A stretch of DNA of 64,000 nt from Lepidurus packardi (Eukaryota > Arthropoda > Branchiopoda > Notostraca > Triopsidae). Position numbers and translations under genes: made by a program. The number at the start of each line of letters is the position of its first letter. The first letter of the stretch is position 1. Where the stretch lies: assembly GCA_023053545.1 (NCBI GenBank), contig JAKZAN010000001.1, forward strand, positions 4,360,565 through 4,424,564. Direction: 5' to 3'. The notes under the pieces are model-generated. The model did no database searches. It saw only the letters and a list, made by a program, of their open reading frames with translations, and was not told where the DNA came from. Below, in pieces: positions 39,101 through 47,446 of the stretch.

Positions 39101-41128
39101 TGTGCACAATACCTTTGAGAAATACGTGTAAGACAATCCGATGTTAGGAATGCAAAATTTACTAGGAAAGTTGTCAACAGATATCCGAACATTGTTATTA
39201 GCAAATAAGTTGTATACAATTATGCCTACTTTTCGGATATTTCCAATCATGTCTATATCCGCAAGTTCATTGTTATGTAAGCCTCTAGCTGTTGCGTAAC
39301 GCAAGAGCAGGAAAACAATGCTGAGGGGCACAGACTGGTCACATTTTCTAGGAGAATAGAAGTTCTCCGCGTAATCAACACCTTTGCATAAAACCAAATG
39401 TCTGGTAAAATTGTCTCCGCTTTCAAACTGTACGTTACAATCGTTGCACTTTAAATGTGTGACACCGAAAGATAAAAACCGACAATTACGTACATGTTTT
39501 CGAAATACTCGTTCTCGAACAAAGACTACACCGCAACCTTGGCACAATAAATTTTTAGTCTGGCTACCAGAGGAAGAATTACAAGTACTTTCAATATTGT
39601 TTACCATTAAATTCGTAGTTCTCGGGAGCTTAGATTGACCAACACTAAATTCTAGATAACCCTCCTGTCTTGTCTGCTCGCCTTTAGTATTATTCTTGGT
39701 AGTTCGGTTATTCGAACTTTTGATCACCTCTTGTACAGACGGACTAGAGAAAAGAACGGGACACACACACAAATGTCTGCGTAAATTAAATGAAGAAAAT
39801 AACGCCTGGCTGCAGTGTTCACATGTAAACTCTTGCACATTACTGATCACAGGCATTTTGCTGTCAACTATTCCTTTATTGCAATTACGTCTTTGCAAAT
39901 GTCTGTTAAAGTTGTAAACAGAAGAAAAATGCTGATGACATGAAACACAGTCAGTCCTTTTACTAGAATTACCAGCTTTACATAATGCTAAATGTCTGCT
40001 CAAACCACGGCGCGAAAGAAAAGTTCGTTGGCACGTTTCGCAAACAAACTGGTCATGTTCACCTTTTTTCTCAATGACAGGTTTGTGGCGTCCAAATTCT
40101 ACATGTCCTTTTTCTCCTGAAAATGAATGATCAAATGCAGATATGTTTGAATCACCTTTTGAATCGTCAACGATCAGAGCAAACGGCTGTGGTAACGTTT
40201 CTGTGAGATCCTTGGCCAAATTAATGCAGGGAGAAACACCGTTTCTATCTTTCGAACAATCTTCCATTACTTCAAGATACTTTAATGAAACTTCAGAGTT
40301 ATTTTTTTTAGCATGTTTTATTGTTAAACTCTCATCAACTTCGTATTTCCGTTTTCTCAGAATATTCAAATTATTCTTGGTATCAAATTTCGATGTCGAA
40401 ACATCTACTAATTGTGGGTTAATATTAATAGCATTCAGATCAGTCCAATTACCCGATGAGACACGTACATGATTACATGCAACCCGACTGCACTTATCTA
40501 CAGTTGTCAACGTATCATCCGGTCGTGCACCCCGAATTTCATGACAACAAATAGGAACAATATCATACTGTGGATTACCACTGAAACCATACATCCTCCG
40601 TAAATACTCAAGCAGTTCATCAAAAGTAAACTCTAACAGGACGGCAGTACCGCTTGTGCAACGCTGACCAAACTCATCACGCGCATGCGAGTCAAAAACA
40701 AAATATCTTCCACTACGCTCCATGATACTAGTACAAAATGAGCAACTAATAAAAAGCACTCCTACACAGTGTTCCGCAAGCTTCACTGCATCTTCCAAAG
40801 ACCAATGCCAATAACGTGTTGTACATGGCCATATAAACCCAAAAGCATCTTCACCATGCACAAAGGTCTTTAATACACCTAAATCTCCACAACCAACAAA
40901 TCGAGGCAATTCTGAAAAGCTAAAGAATGCATGAGCGTGCTTATACGTACGATAAATCTCGTCTCCAATTGACATTATCTGGTGCATGTCATGCTCAATC
41001 CAATTGGCAGGGAAAACAAAATAACTCCATGCAATAGAAACAAAAGCCATGGGTGTGCATTGTACACCACGACTTTCACTCGTACCAACCGAATCTTGTG
41101 AATATCGAGCCTTGCAGACGAGCCTCAT
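33161..41128 (-). CDS. Helentron polyprotein: protease-like, C2HC fingers, Rep (HUH), SF1 helicase, endonuclease
   Basis: One uninterrupted 2655-residue frame. In order: a cysteine-protease-like domain (about 15-200) with GVQC (Cys24) and FDSH (Asp146, His148), similar to herpesvirus large-tegument N-terminal proteases; five C2HC-type fingers at about 363-383, 394-416, 436-456, 529-549 and 561-581; a second protease-like domain (about 590-780) with Cys596 and His722 but Asp replaced by Cys720; a Cys-rich and DUF6570-like region (about 885-1080); Helitron Rep with HIHMF (1413-1417) and paired tyrosines Tyr1598/Tyr1602; SF1 Pif1-type helicase with GGAGTGKS (1965-1972), FIIDE (2056-2060), GDLFQLPP and AISRAKRL; and a C-terminal APE-like endonuclease (about 2445-2655) with ETRL, GDFNVN, LDHI and SDHK. 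All key residues are present, so the copy looks active. Rolling-circle nicking, unwinding and strand transfer are the expected roles. Confidence 0.9.
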   Translation of the reverse strand: MRLVCKARYSQDSVGTSESRGVQCTPMAFVSIAWSYFVFPANWIEHDMHQIMSIGDEIYRTYKHAHAFFSFSELPRFVGCGDLGVLKTFVHGEDAFGFIWPCTTRYWHWSLEDAVKLAEHCVGVLFISCSFCTSIMERSGRYFVFDSHARDEFGQRCTSGTAVLLEFTFDELLEYLRRMYGFSGNPQYDIVPICCHEIRGARPDDTLTTVDKCSRVACNHVRVSSGNWTDLNAININPQLVDVSTSKFDTKNNLNILRKRKYEVDESLTIKHAKKNNSEVSLKYLEVMEDCSKDRNGVSPCINLAKDLTETLPQPFALIVDDSKGDSNISAFDHSFSGEKGHVEFGRHKPVIEKKGEHDQFVCETCQRTFLSRRGLSRHLALCKAGNSSKRTDCVSCHQHFSSVYNFNRHLQRRNCNKGIVDSKMPVISNVQEFTCEHCSQALFSSFNLRRHLCVCPVLFSSPSVQEVIKSSNNRTTKNNTKGEQTRQEGYLEFSVGQSKLPRTTNLMVNNIESTCNSSSGSQTKNLLCQGCGVVFVRERVFRKHVRNCRFLSFGVTHLKCNDCNVQFESGDNFTRHLVLCKGVDYAENFYSPRKCDQSVPLSIVFLLLRYATARGLHNNELADIDMIGNIRKVGIIVYNLFANNNVRISVDNFPSKFCIPNIGLSYTYFSKVLCTTVSPSQFSTYFSLSLREGTYFVIQYRSYCIAVCRTEDNVLSIFCSHNSTRSCGSYCTSYDRCAVIRNSTVAEFPSIIHECFIGWNDSNEFTIYSLVLAVTPCRIENCCFLALDCIVDAKRGCLSCFSNEIICSCSHEGHPEVFCHRNQRTIDRTRKDLDYHNTLKCFDTVSIDSRATETCTTTETKTESVDKVMRKLKNLLAEGADFVCGCCCQLFFRRTLCTVEMLRKNVEPLTGKEGHRARNLFEKCFTSVYKQYVCRTCYKYIKKGEVPPVSVLNQVSFPERPDELTVLNDMERRLVSPRLMFLKLQPQRQGGQSKLKGNVINIPHDIDETITELPRTFRDFETIKVALKRKLEYTRPEFVETVRPNLVRYAAELLVRRPLFIEHGISLAENWQFVAEEELPHISAEECVIDGRSVQHEDDKNTTLSQNELCDGSSDQEDSEDIARVNMDTVLLNENFLHGEGDDVIHSIAPGENKRPFGVLTDKYCEELGFPHIFCGYARPVYVKKDSRLASLDNIDCNIALQGRRYRCRPVSYSSLCKAELQNVDRRVAQDEVNIFFKLKKIQIKKIADTMRFATRIVKGKDRKPGTTFNAKMFKNPEILHSLQFDGGFNFLRCVRGSPPYYQRMCHDLFAMIRQVGPPAFFLSFSAAETRWLELLRILGRTVDGRSYTKEELLSLTWLDKCRLLKDSVTCARYFNYRVDILLQFLRNSTEPVGKLKDYAIRVEFQQRGSPHIHMFVWCHNQPCPTDFQDELSYEESLIRFVDCYVTCELSGASASIAKEVQKHKHSFTCKGKGKNNKCRFGFPKPPLPYTMILKPLDSAEPKVKLQQYRVAWKKVEEIMKLPSENLTTFSEFLSKCGFNLETYVGALRSRIPKKTLFLKRAPNECMINAFNPLLLLFWNANMDIQYVDDAYAAASYIASYMTKSQRGMSETLRNVVQEVRDGNFSIREKFRMLGNKFLNSSEVGVQEAVFLILQLPLRKFSRSVIFVNTCEPEERVVLTKPFAVIEKMNDDNENVISENFFDRYSRRPEHLSDISLAEYLTKYTHAYVKNYSPVIGNDGYCLEQAEFSDDMTSDNEFEDYSKNCEKSDKNSQYTVRTKQRILRFMNYRREGNPEKYYHTKLMLYWPWRDHKELKDQKTYEAKYFQNNVFRRVLKERDIYEPYSSTVDDILEKPLHEFFDRNYFSHIDSEDEEVTQEQENAPNQMYDPEYNCMPIPDIGRDLPTCSVDDAGLGKAVRVIEHYGLQDEEYYSLMRSLNVEQRLFVLDLLFMHKTKTGSYCRYLSGGAGTGKSVVVRAINACLTRYYNKAPNSNPDTKKVVIVAYTGKAAFSVGGSTIHSTFHIPAGKMFDANNSFLSLNSQVRSQLAILFRDVQLFIIDEVSMVGINMLYYIDFRLKEIFGCSRIFGGKSILCVGDLFQLPPTKAQPIFKYSNTGARCLAQHLWIDNFKIYELQQIMRQKEDLKFAELLNRLREGKHTKEDTSLLRSRISPKPPPHIQRISYRNNDVDCYNQKEWENAQNDKILIVSNDMPIKGCKGIDTNSLLKKLPNKTTSSNSIRYLFIAIDLPFEYNINSDVSDGMANGSECTIRRLPQNLPPLGKDNVDANFKHTCPILHCSKQAPIWVEFKDSSVGKHCRDKYLQLYQQDCTVSKQWTPVFPVTCRYTFLRTEFERLQYPLRPNSSKTIHRAQGQTMEQVVVNLAHATCNMHYVAISRAKRLDGLYIEDLNESGIKVSSDIKNEVDRLRSNPQKLTLEDVRSVVLSETKIVAFLNVVSLRKHIPDILCDPFIAMTAIFAMCETRLCTTDRDNDYNLPDFQLHRMDFATTHQGNSPYGIVIYSKLTGIFTRLCSNKYLEVATYHVKELRLAVYVLYRHHGHNIEKLYDALEQLVRDVDSSFERIILMGDFNVNMHTHTTYAAKIADILKPLTLRQHITSYTTDYSSTLDHIYSNLHNPKTGVYETYYSDHKIIHIQLPDT

Positions 41129-41155
41129 ATTTAAATGTTAGAGTTACCAATGAAA

Positions 41156-41716
41156 CGTGCAACTAATAGCAAAATGTAACCAGAAATACAAATAACTATA
41201 CCTTCCAAACGTGCAACTAGACGTAGGCTCTGAAAAGAAAACGACGAAACTGAAAATACAAACAGCAACAGCTAGAAAAACCTAAGTAAACTACGTTATG
41301 AATGCTCTACACAAAATATCAAAAAACACGTACTTGCAATCCAACGATGTATGTATGCAATATTATAATAATAGTCGCTTCCTTCCTACAATTCCAAGTA
41401 TTGCAATTCGGACATGAAATAGTACCGTAAACGTAACAATGAAATTATATCGTTTCGTGCAACTAATAGCAAAATTTAACAAGAAATACAAATAACTATA
41501 CCTTCAAAACGTGCAACTAGACGTAGGCTCTGAAAAGAAAACGACGAAACTGAAAATACAAACAGCAACATTAAGTAAACTACGTTATGAATGCTCTACA
41601 CAAAATATCAAGAAACACGTACTTACAATCCAACGATGTATGTATGCAATATTATAATAGTCGCTTCCTTCCTACAATTCCAATTATTGCAATTCGCACA
41701 TGAAATACCGTAAATC
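41156..41716. repeat. Two tandem ~300-bp repeats in the Helentron promoter region
   Basis: Copies begin CGTGCAACTAATAGCAAAAT at 41156 and at 41456. They differ by small indels (the first has an extra CAGCTAGAAAAAC-type stretch). They lie directly upstream of the Helentron start codon (minus strand) and may carry promoter signals. Confidence 0.75.
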
Positions 41717-41991
41717 TAACAATTTAAAAAACCAGTCATAGACTGCCACAGCTAACAACGTATACCCAACGAATCTTGATCACCACGTAGACGAGATAAA
41801 CTAGCGAGTGTTGTGGGCCAGTTTTCTTCTGACAGATTTCGCCGAGCTACTTCTCTTGCCCGGCGGTAAAATTCGCTTATCTCCCTCCCCCAGGTACCAC
41901 CCCAAAATTCTATAGCCCCTTATGGCGAGAACAGAGCTAGGCTCACCATCCCACCCTCCCAAGCACGGACTAAAGTCGGTACGATACTATA

Positions 41992-42020
41992 AGCTGTCCC
42001 AGTCATAGACTGGCACAGCT
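41992..42020. promoter_or_regulatory. 29-nt hairpin, possible Helentron terminal/subterminal structure
   Basis: AGCTGTCCCAGTC and GACTGGCACAGCT pair around an ATA loop: a 13-bp stem with one mismatch. A partial copy (CCAGTCATAGACTG) lies at 41732-41745, about 270 bp nearer the gene. Helitron-group elements use such hairpins near their ends; whether this is an end here is inference. Confidence 0.5.
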
Positions 42021-42717
42021 AATAATCTGAGTGACGAAATTTCGCATGTCTGTCTGACCCAAAGCTTCTTGACCCAACTTTTACTATACTGTTGGGCTGT
42101 TGTGATTACTGCCGCCACAGTATTTGCCCTCCCTGCCATCATCTATATGTTTTTGAGGCTTAGATGGCTGACAAGAAAACAAATTGAACTACTTGGTCTC
42201 TGGCAAACCTTACTTGATGTTGATGATAAATAAGTAGGGTATAGTGAATTATAAATTCCATCTTGTAATTCAATATTATTATTATAATAACCATACCCGG
42301 ATATCCAACTTCTGCATGCTATACGTTTGAGCTACTGTTATTATATGAGTGAACATTAGTTACCAACAAACTTTTCAAGTACTGTACCCCAAAAACAATA
42401 ATAAAAATAATGATACATACAAACTGAGGAGTGACAAGCACAACTCTACTCTTTAGTGATGAAAGTCGACACAAGTGGCGTAAACTGCAGTTCTAAGTAG
42501 CCCCTCCTACATGCAATGCCTCCAAGTAAAGTAGTCTACACTCCACTGTAAACAAAACTTGTCATGTAAACTTCGAAGATAAATATTTAAATAAGTTGTG
42601 AAATTACTGCCAAGGTAATAATGCCAAATTAAAGATAACTAAAGCAATAAACTGTATTGTTAATTTCACTTGCAAAAACTGTGTAGGTGTGGAGAACTTT
42701 AGTGTCAAATATTGCTA
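42021..42717. other. Gene-free stretch, right part of the 19.4-kb element
   Basis: No ORF or motif recognised; AT-rich. Confidence 0.4.
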
Positions 42718-42822
42718 CCCGAGTTCGAACTTGGGTTACCCGAGTTCGAACTCGGGTAGAGGCTCTACGAGTTCGAACTCGGGTAGAGGCTCTACGAGTT
42801 CGAACTCGGGTAGAGGCTCTAC
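42718..42822. repeat. 27-bp tandem palindromic repeats (right)
   Basis: Three exact 27-bp units start at 42742, 42769 and 42796; each contains the 12-bp palindrome GAGTTCGAACTC followed by GGGTAGAGGCTCTAC. Two diverged copies precede them (from 42719). The same palindrome occurs in the left hairpin array, tying both sides to one element. Confidence 0.85.
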
Positions 42823-42839
42823 TTGGGTCGCAACAGGCC

Positions 42840-44484
42840 CACTATTTTGAAACATATTTTGAAACTATATAACTATACCAAACTACAACTTAAAAAGTGG
42901 GGATTTGCAAAGCAAAATTCTGTAAAACCGATTAAATGGTTTTGACCTAATCAAGATCTAAGATTCGGTATTTATAAATTTTTCAGAAATACAGCAAACA
43001 TTTAAGTTACTCTGATGATAAACACGAAAACAGTAAACCCTTATTGAAACACGCGAAAAAGAGCAAAGGCTTTTTCATTAAATATAGTTTATTCTTTATA
43101 GTTTATTCTGTTACAGATTAGTGTAGAATATAAGTGCAAACGTGAAACATTTTACATTTATAGTAAGAGTAAAGCTGACATCACTAAAGATCGCCATGAG
43201 AAAAGTGAAAAATACGGAAGTACTCTGGTAATAATGAAGAATACGGAAGTACTCCATAGCATGGCAGAAAATTTCCAAACCAGCTATACTGTCGGATTAC
43301 ATAGTCATTACTGTCGCATAGTTATAGGGCAAGACTTCCTCTTCGAGTTGGATTTTGTCTCGACCATTCTACAGAGAAAACAATACAAAGAACGATAAAT
43401 ACAGCAGGTCGATGTGAAAACTCGTACAAAGAAGTATTGCTATAAATATTTAGTATGCTCTTGTACAGTCTTATATAAAGTCCATCCCAATCCAGCTAAC
43501 AGTCGTACTATACTTCAGTCGCCACTTCTTAGACTTAGTTTTTTAATATAGTTTTGGGCAAAACTTCCGCTTCCAGTTGATTTCTTCTGGGCCATTCTAA
43601 GTGGAAAACAATACAAAAAACGATAAATACTTAATTACACTTATGTTACAATACAATAGATATGTTTGCAAATATTTACATGTCGTGTCTTACCCATGTC
43701 GTGTGTTGTTCCCTGGGGTACGAGAAGATTCACCACAGCCAAAACCTGCTTTTACTAATCCTCTAAACTCACCACAACTGTTCTCTAGTGACAATTCCCC
43801 ACACGAAAATTCCCCACAGTTGGCTCCACAGCCAAAACCTGTTTTTACTTTGAATACAAACTTGAATTTGAAAACAAACTACAAATTTGAATACAAATTT
43901 AAATTTGAATACAAACTACAACTCGTTTGAATTTGAACAAAACTACAAGTACAACTTTTAAAACTCGTTTTCAGGATTGCTCACGTTTAATAATAATACA
44001 TTTGAATACAAACTACAACTCGTTTTCACGACGTGTTCACGTTTTGTTTGTGTACAAACTACAACTCCTTTTGTGTTACAAACTAGTACAACTCGTACAA
44101 CTACCTCTACAATTTGACTACAAACTACAATTCGTTTAAATTTGAATACAAACTACAACTCCATTTTCACGATGTGTTCACGTTTTGTTTGTGTACAGCG
44201 AGTCAGGAACGACATCTCTCCCGAAATAATAACAAAGCATCGAAATAATACATCGACATCTCTCCCGAAATAATAACAAAGCTTTAAGGTGGGTTTCCCA
44301 CTATGTCAGTATTCAATGATCATACTGTCGTGAATTTTCGTGTGGGGAATTGTCACTAGAGAAAAGCTGTGGTGAGTTTACAGGATTAGTAAAAACAGGT
44401 TTTGGCTGTGGTGAATCTTCTAGTCCCCGTTCCCTGAGTCCGGAAAACAGCACAACAGGGTGTTTGCAATGTTTCAAAATAGTG
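42840..44484. mobile_element. 1645-bp non-autonomous element nested in the right terminal repeat
   Basis: It begins CACTATTTTGAAACAT and ends with the exact complement. Both flanks are ggcc (42836-42839 and 44485-44488). Removing the segment and one ggcc restores caacaggcccgtttggtctg, exactly as in the left terminal repeat of the host element, so ends and 4-bp duplication are well supported. No transposase ORF is seen inside. Confidence 0.8.
43711..44430. repeat. Foldback with ~95-bp arms inside the nested element
   Basis: The sequence around 43720-43812 (GATTCACCACAGCCAAAACC ... AATTCCCCACACGAAAATTC) recurs as its complement at about 44332-44425. The roughly 520-bp loop is made of diverged AATACAAACTACAACTCGTTT-like tandem repeats (43850-44190). 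Confidence 0.75.
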
Positions 44485-44598
44485 GGCCCGTTTGGTCTGT
44501 TGACTGGGCCCGTTTAGACAATGGATGGGCCCTTTTGGCACTGGGCCCGTTTGGCCAAGGTGGGCCCGTTTGGAACTGGGCCCGTTCGTCCCCTACCC
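44485..44598 (-). repeat. Right terminal inverted repeat of the 19.4-kb element (outer part)
   Basis: Complement of the left terminus with one additional GGGCCC unit (gggcccgtttggaact). It is followed by the target duplicate aaatcgat at 44599. Confidence 0.8.
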
Positions 44599-44660
44599 AA
44601 ATCGATGGAAACGTGAATCGGGACGCACAAAGTAAACACAGGGTAAAACTTGCTTCGAAA

Positions 44661-44984
44661 ATGTCCGAAAGTGCCTCAGGAAGCAGGAGTTCCATGCCGG
44701 AAGATGTGAAAAAAGAATTAGAAACTATCATGTTAGGTAACTCCCTCACAGTAGAAATTCAGAGTAAAGGTTCCACACTAATTGAAGCTGTCGAATCGCC
44801 CCAAGAAGAAGAAGAAGAGGAAGCTGATGTTGACGTTGACGTCGATATGGAAGAAGAAAAGAACAAGAAGTGTGCTACGTTTAGCGAACCGGAACTAGAT
44901 CATAACATGGAAATGAAGATGAGTGGCAGCATGGGCTTCCTGTACAAAACCATGCGTAATTTCCTTTCATTCAACAAGCACTAG
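44661..44984 (+). CDS. Unrecognised acidic protein ORF (107 aa) or PHF14 5' exon
   Basis: Starts MSESASGSRSSMPEDVKKEL, has an acidic middle (EEEEEEADVDVDVDMEEEK) and ends GFLYKTMRNFLSFNKH. No family is recognised. It ends 38 bp before the acceptor of the first clear PHF14 exon. A donor-like TTAG|GTAACT at 44736 would splice in phase to that exon, so the region could instead supply the PHF14 start codon; the two readings exclude each other. The terminal repeat of the 19.4-kb element ends only 62 bp upstream of this ATG. Confidence 0.4.
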   Translation: MSESASGSRSSMPEDVKKELETIMLGNSLTVEIQSKGSTLIEAVESPQEEEEEEADVDVDVDMEEEKNKKCATFSEPELDHNMEMKMSGSMGFLYKTMRNFLSFNKH

Positions 44985-45022
44985 CTTCTATAATATAGTT
45001 TTTCGATGATCTTTTACTGCAG

Positions 45023-47345
45023 TCAGAAGAGATCCTAGCAAACGGCGCGTTAAACCAGTGCCACATACAGAATTTTTGGCTCTTTTGGACGGCGACGCTT
45101 CGTCAGACGACTCAGATTTCTGCATCGAAGCGCACAAAAACAATAGCGACGACGAAAACGACACTAATGACGAAGAAACCGGGGACAAAGACGAGGAAGA
45201 CAATGAAATCAACTCGGAAGATTCTGAAGATGACCGAATGAGCGAGGATAAATCCGTTTCCGTGTCCGTTTCAGGTCGAAGCAGTCCAAAGTTGGAGTCT
45301 AGGAAAAGCACGCCTTCCAAATTAGCATCCCGAGGCCATAAATTGCATAACCATGAAAATTGCGTTTTGGTACTTTCTTTTTTCTTTTTAATCTCGCAAT
45401 GTCTCTTTTAAAAAACTGTCCCTTTTTACTAGTTGTCTTAAAAAGTAGCTTTAAGTAACTTATTTTTTTGTTTTGATTTAAAGCCGCCAGGCGTTTCTCC
45501 TGCGTTAGTATGCGCTGCTTGTATGGGCGAGCATAATACGGAAGAAAACGAGATTGTAGAGTGTGATAGTTGTGGAATTCTGGTTCATGAAAGTAAGTTT
45601 TAACAACGAAAATTCAAAATAAATAATACTTTTATTTGTATGGTTTTAGGTTGTTATGGGGTTTCGGATTTGGCTAGTGAAGCCAGCCAAACGAGCGTTT
45701 TGTCAACTTGTTCTACTGAGCCTTGGTTTTGCGATCCTTGTCGCGCCGGAAAAGTGAAACCAAGTTGCCAGCTTTGTCCTAATTTGGGTAAAATTCGTCG
45801 AAACTTCCTTTAACAATGTCTCAAATACTTGAAATAATTTGAAATGGTCTAATACAAGATCCTTGACTGTATTTATAGGGGGAGCATTTAAAGAGACCGA
45901 TACTGGTCAGTGGGTCCATTTAGTCTGCGCCTTGTATATTCCCGGTTTGGCTTTTGGAGAAATTGAAAAGTTGACCCAAGTGACCTTATTCGAAATGGCA
46001 TATAGTCGGTGGGGTGCCAAAGCTTGCACTTTATGTCAAGGCGAACGTTGGGCACGTACTGGCGTATGTATTGGATGTGACGCTGGCATGTGCCGAAATT
46101 TCTTCCACGTCACTTGGTAAAGAATTTCAGATAAACGTATTTTTTGTACTTAATTGAATTCAATATTTCTTTTTGTTTCTTTCGTTTAGCGCTCAGAGAG
46201 AAGGATTGCTCTCTGACACCTATAACGAAGACGCAAATCAAGCTGATCCTTTTTATGCTAACTGCAAACTCCATACCGATAAAGCCATTGCTAGGTAAAA
46301 ATGCAAATACAGTAGAACCCACTTGTAACGATATCTTATATAACGATACCCCGCCTATACCGATACAAAACTTACGGTCCCGTTGAGTATACATATGTAT
46401 AGGCAAGTTCTGATATACCGATAGTCCGTTTGTACCGATACCGCCTGTCCGGTCCCGAGCTCATCGTTATAAGCGGGTTCCACTGTACAAATTAAGAGAA
46501 ATTATTCAAGAATATGAAATTTTGTAGGCGAAGAAGAGTTAATTGGTTGAGACTTCAACACCACGTACAGAACTGGGATCTCAAGCAAAAGGAAAAGGCA
46601 GTCAAGGAAGAAGACGCCCGCGAATCACAATTGGCGCGTCTGTTAAGGAAACTAGGGCGAGAACAGAATCATCATAAGAATTTGAGGTCCAATAAGCCTT
46701 CACCTTGGGGTAAATCTACTTGTTTGACTCGGTTGTTTTTAATGTGCTCTCTCTAACTTTGTTATTATTATTATAATATATAGTACCCACACAGAAATTG
46801 CCTCGAATGTTAACCACGTCAGCGTCAGCCATGCGCAGAATGGAAAAGAAAGCGAAGTTAATGGGGCTTGATACAGAGTCACTAGAAGCATTCGAAACGG
46901 CACAAGCTATGAGTGCTGAAGCAACGAGAAAAGTTTCTTTAGCTCCAACATTTAGGTATTTTATTCCTGCTTGATTCGAAAGGATTTTAACGTTAAAGTG
47001 TATTTTTTTATTATTTTTTTAATTAGTGCTGAGTACGTTTGGTATTTTATGGAACGCGATAAGAAGATCAGCCAACTGAAAGTTGAGTTACATGAGATGG
47101 AAACTCAGCACCAAGAAATGCGGGATGAAGAAAAGAAAATTAGGCTACAATATGATCAAGTAATGGCTAGAAGTTCGTCAAATCTCAACGTTTTGTTTGA
47201 AATCTTTATTTCGCCTCGTTTCTAGCTTGCGCTGGACCAGCAAGCGCACTTTCAGAGCCAGCGGCAAACCCAAATCTCGTTAGAGAACTTGAAACGTAAC
47301 TTGCACTCGCTCAAGAGCAAATTGTGCCCCAATTCCAAGGTCTGA
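45023..47345 (+). CDS. PHF14: PHF14-like PHD finger protein (nine exons; start not certain)
   Basis: Nuclear histone-reader protein. Exons: 45023-45369, 45484-45592, 45650-45787, 45879-46116, 46190-46294, 46528-46709, 46784-46955, 47027-47159, 47226-47345, all with GT-AG borders and matching phases, about 514 residues. The N-terminal segment (RRDPSKRRVKPVPHTEF) and acidic stretch fit the family. PHD1 follows (CAACMGEH ... CDSCGILVHESCYGV ... WFCDPCRAG), then the extended zinc-binding part (CQLCPNLGGAFKETDTG, WVHLVCALYIPG, CTLCQGERWARTGVCIGC, FFHVTC), a QKLPRMLTTSASAMRR helix region and a coiled coil. The frame stops at 47343-47345; the two C-terminal PHD fingers of vertebrate PHF14 are not seen. 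The first codon must come from an upstream exon. Confidence 0.85.
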
Positions 47346-47446
47346 GAGAAGAAAGAATCGTTTTTTTTGGTGATGAAAAATAGGATTTGAATACACGGAA
47401 ATGGATGTATTTTCTTTTCGCACTTTTGTCGCCACACCATTACCCA

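Larger units (their letters stand above)
25174..44598. mobile_element. 19.4-kb composite element with ~120-bp inverted termini and 8-bp target duplication
   Basis: The left end (GGGTAGGGGACGAACGGGCCC, from 25174) is repeated as its complement at the right end (to 44598). Outside both ends is the direct octamer aaatcgat (25166-25173 and 44599-44606). The termini are built of GGGCCC-containing ~16-bp units; the right copy has one extra unit. Further in on both sides come GGGCCTGTTGCGACCC and palindromes of the GAGTTCGAACTC type, so the symmetry extends beyond the simple termini. Contents: hairpin array, broken envelope-like gene (plus), RPA-like gene (minus), Helentron polyprotein gene (minus), and a nested 1645-bp element that splits the right terminal repeat. 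No typical DDE transposase was recognised inside. Confidence 0.8.

Noticed and set aside
33842..40472. Many 60-119-residue plus-strand ORFs
   Set aside because: All are shadows of the long minus-strand Helentron frame.
42718..42822. tRNA B-box-like GAGTTCGAACTC repeats
   Set aside because: The word resembles a T-arm, but the stem geometry is wrong, no acceptor or anticodon arms surround it, and it repeats every 27 bp.
42687..42872. 61-residue plus-strand ORF rich in RVRTRVEAL repeats
   Set aside because: It is a translation of the 27-bp palindromic repeat, not a protein gene.
25174..44598. Interpretation as a Polinton/Maverick
   Set aside because: No DNA polymerase B, retroviral-type integrase, packaging ATPase or capsid gene was found, and the duplication is 8 rather than 6 bp.
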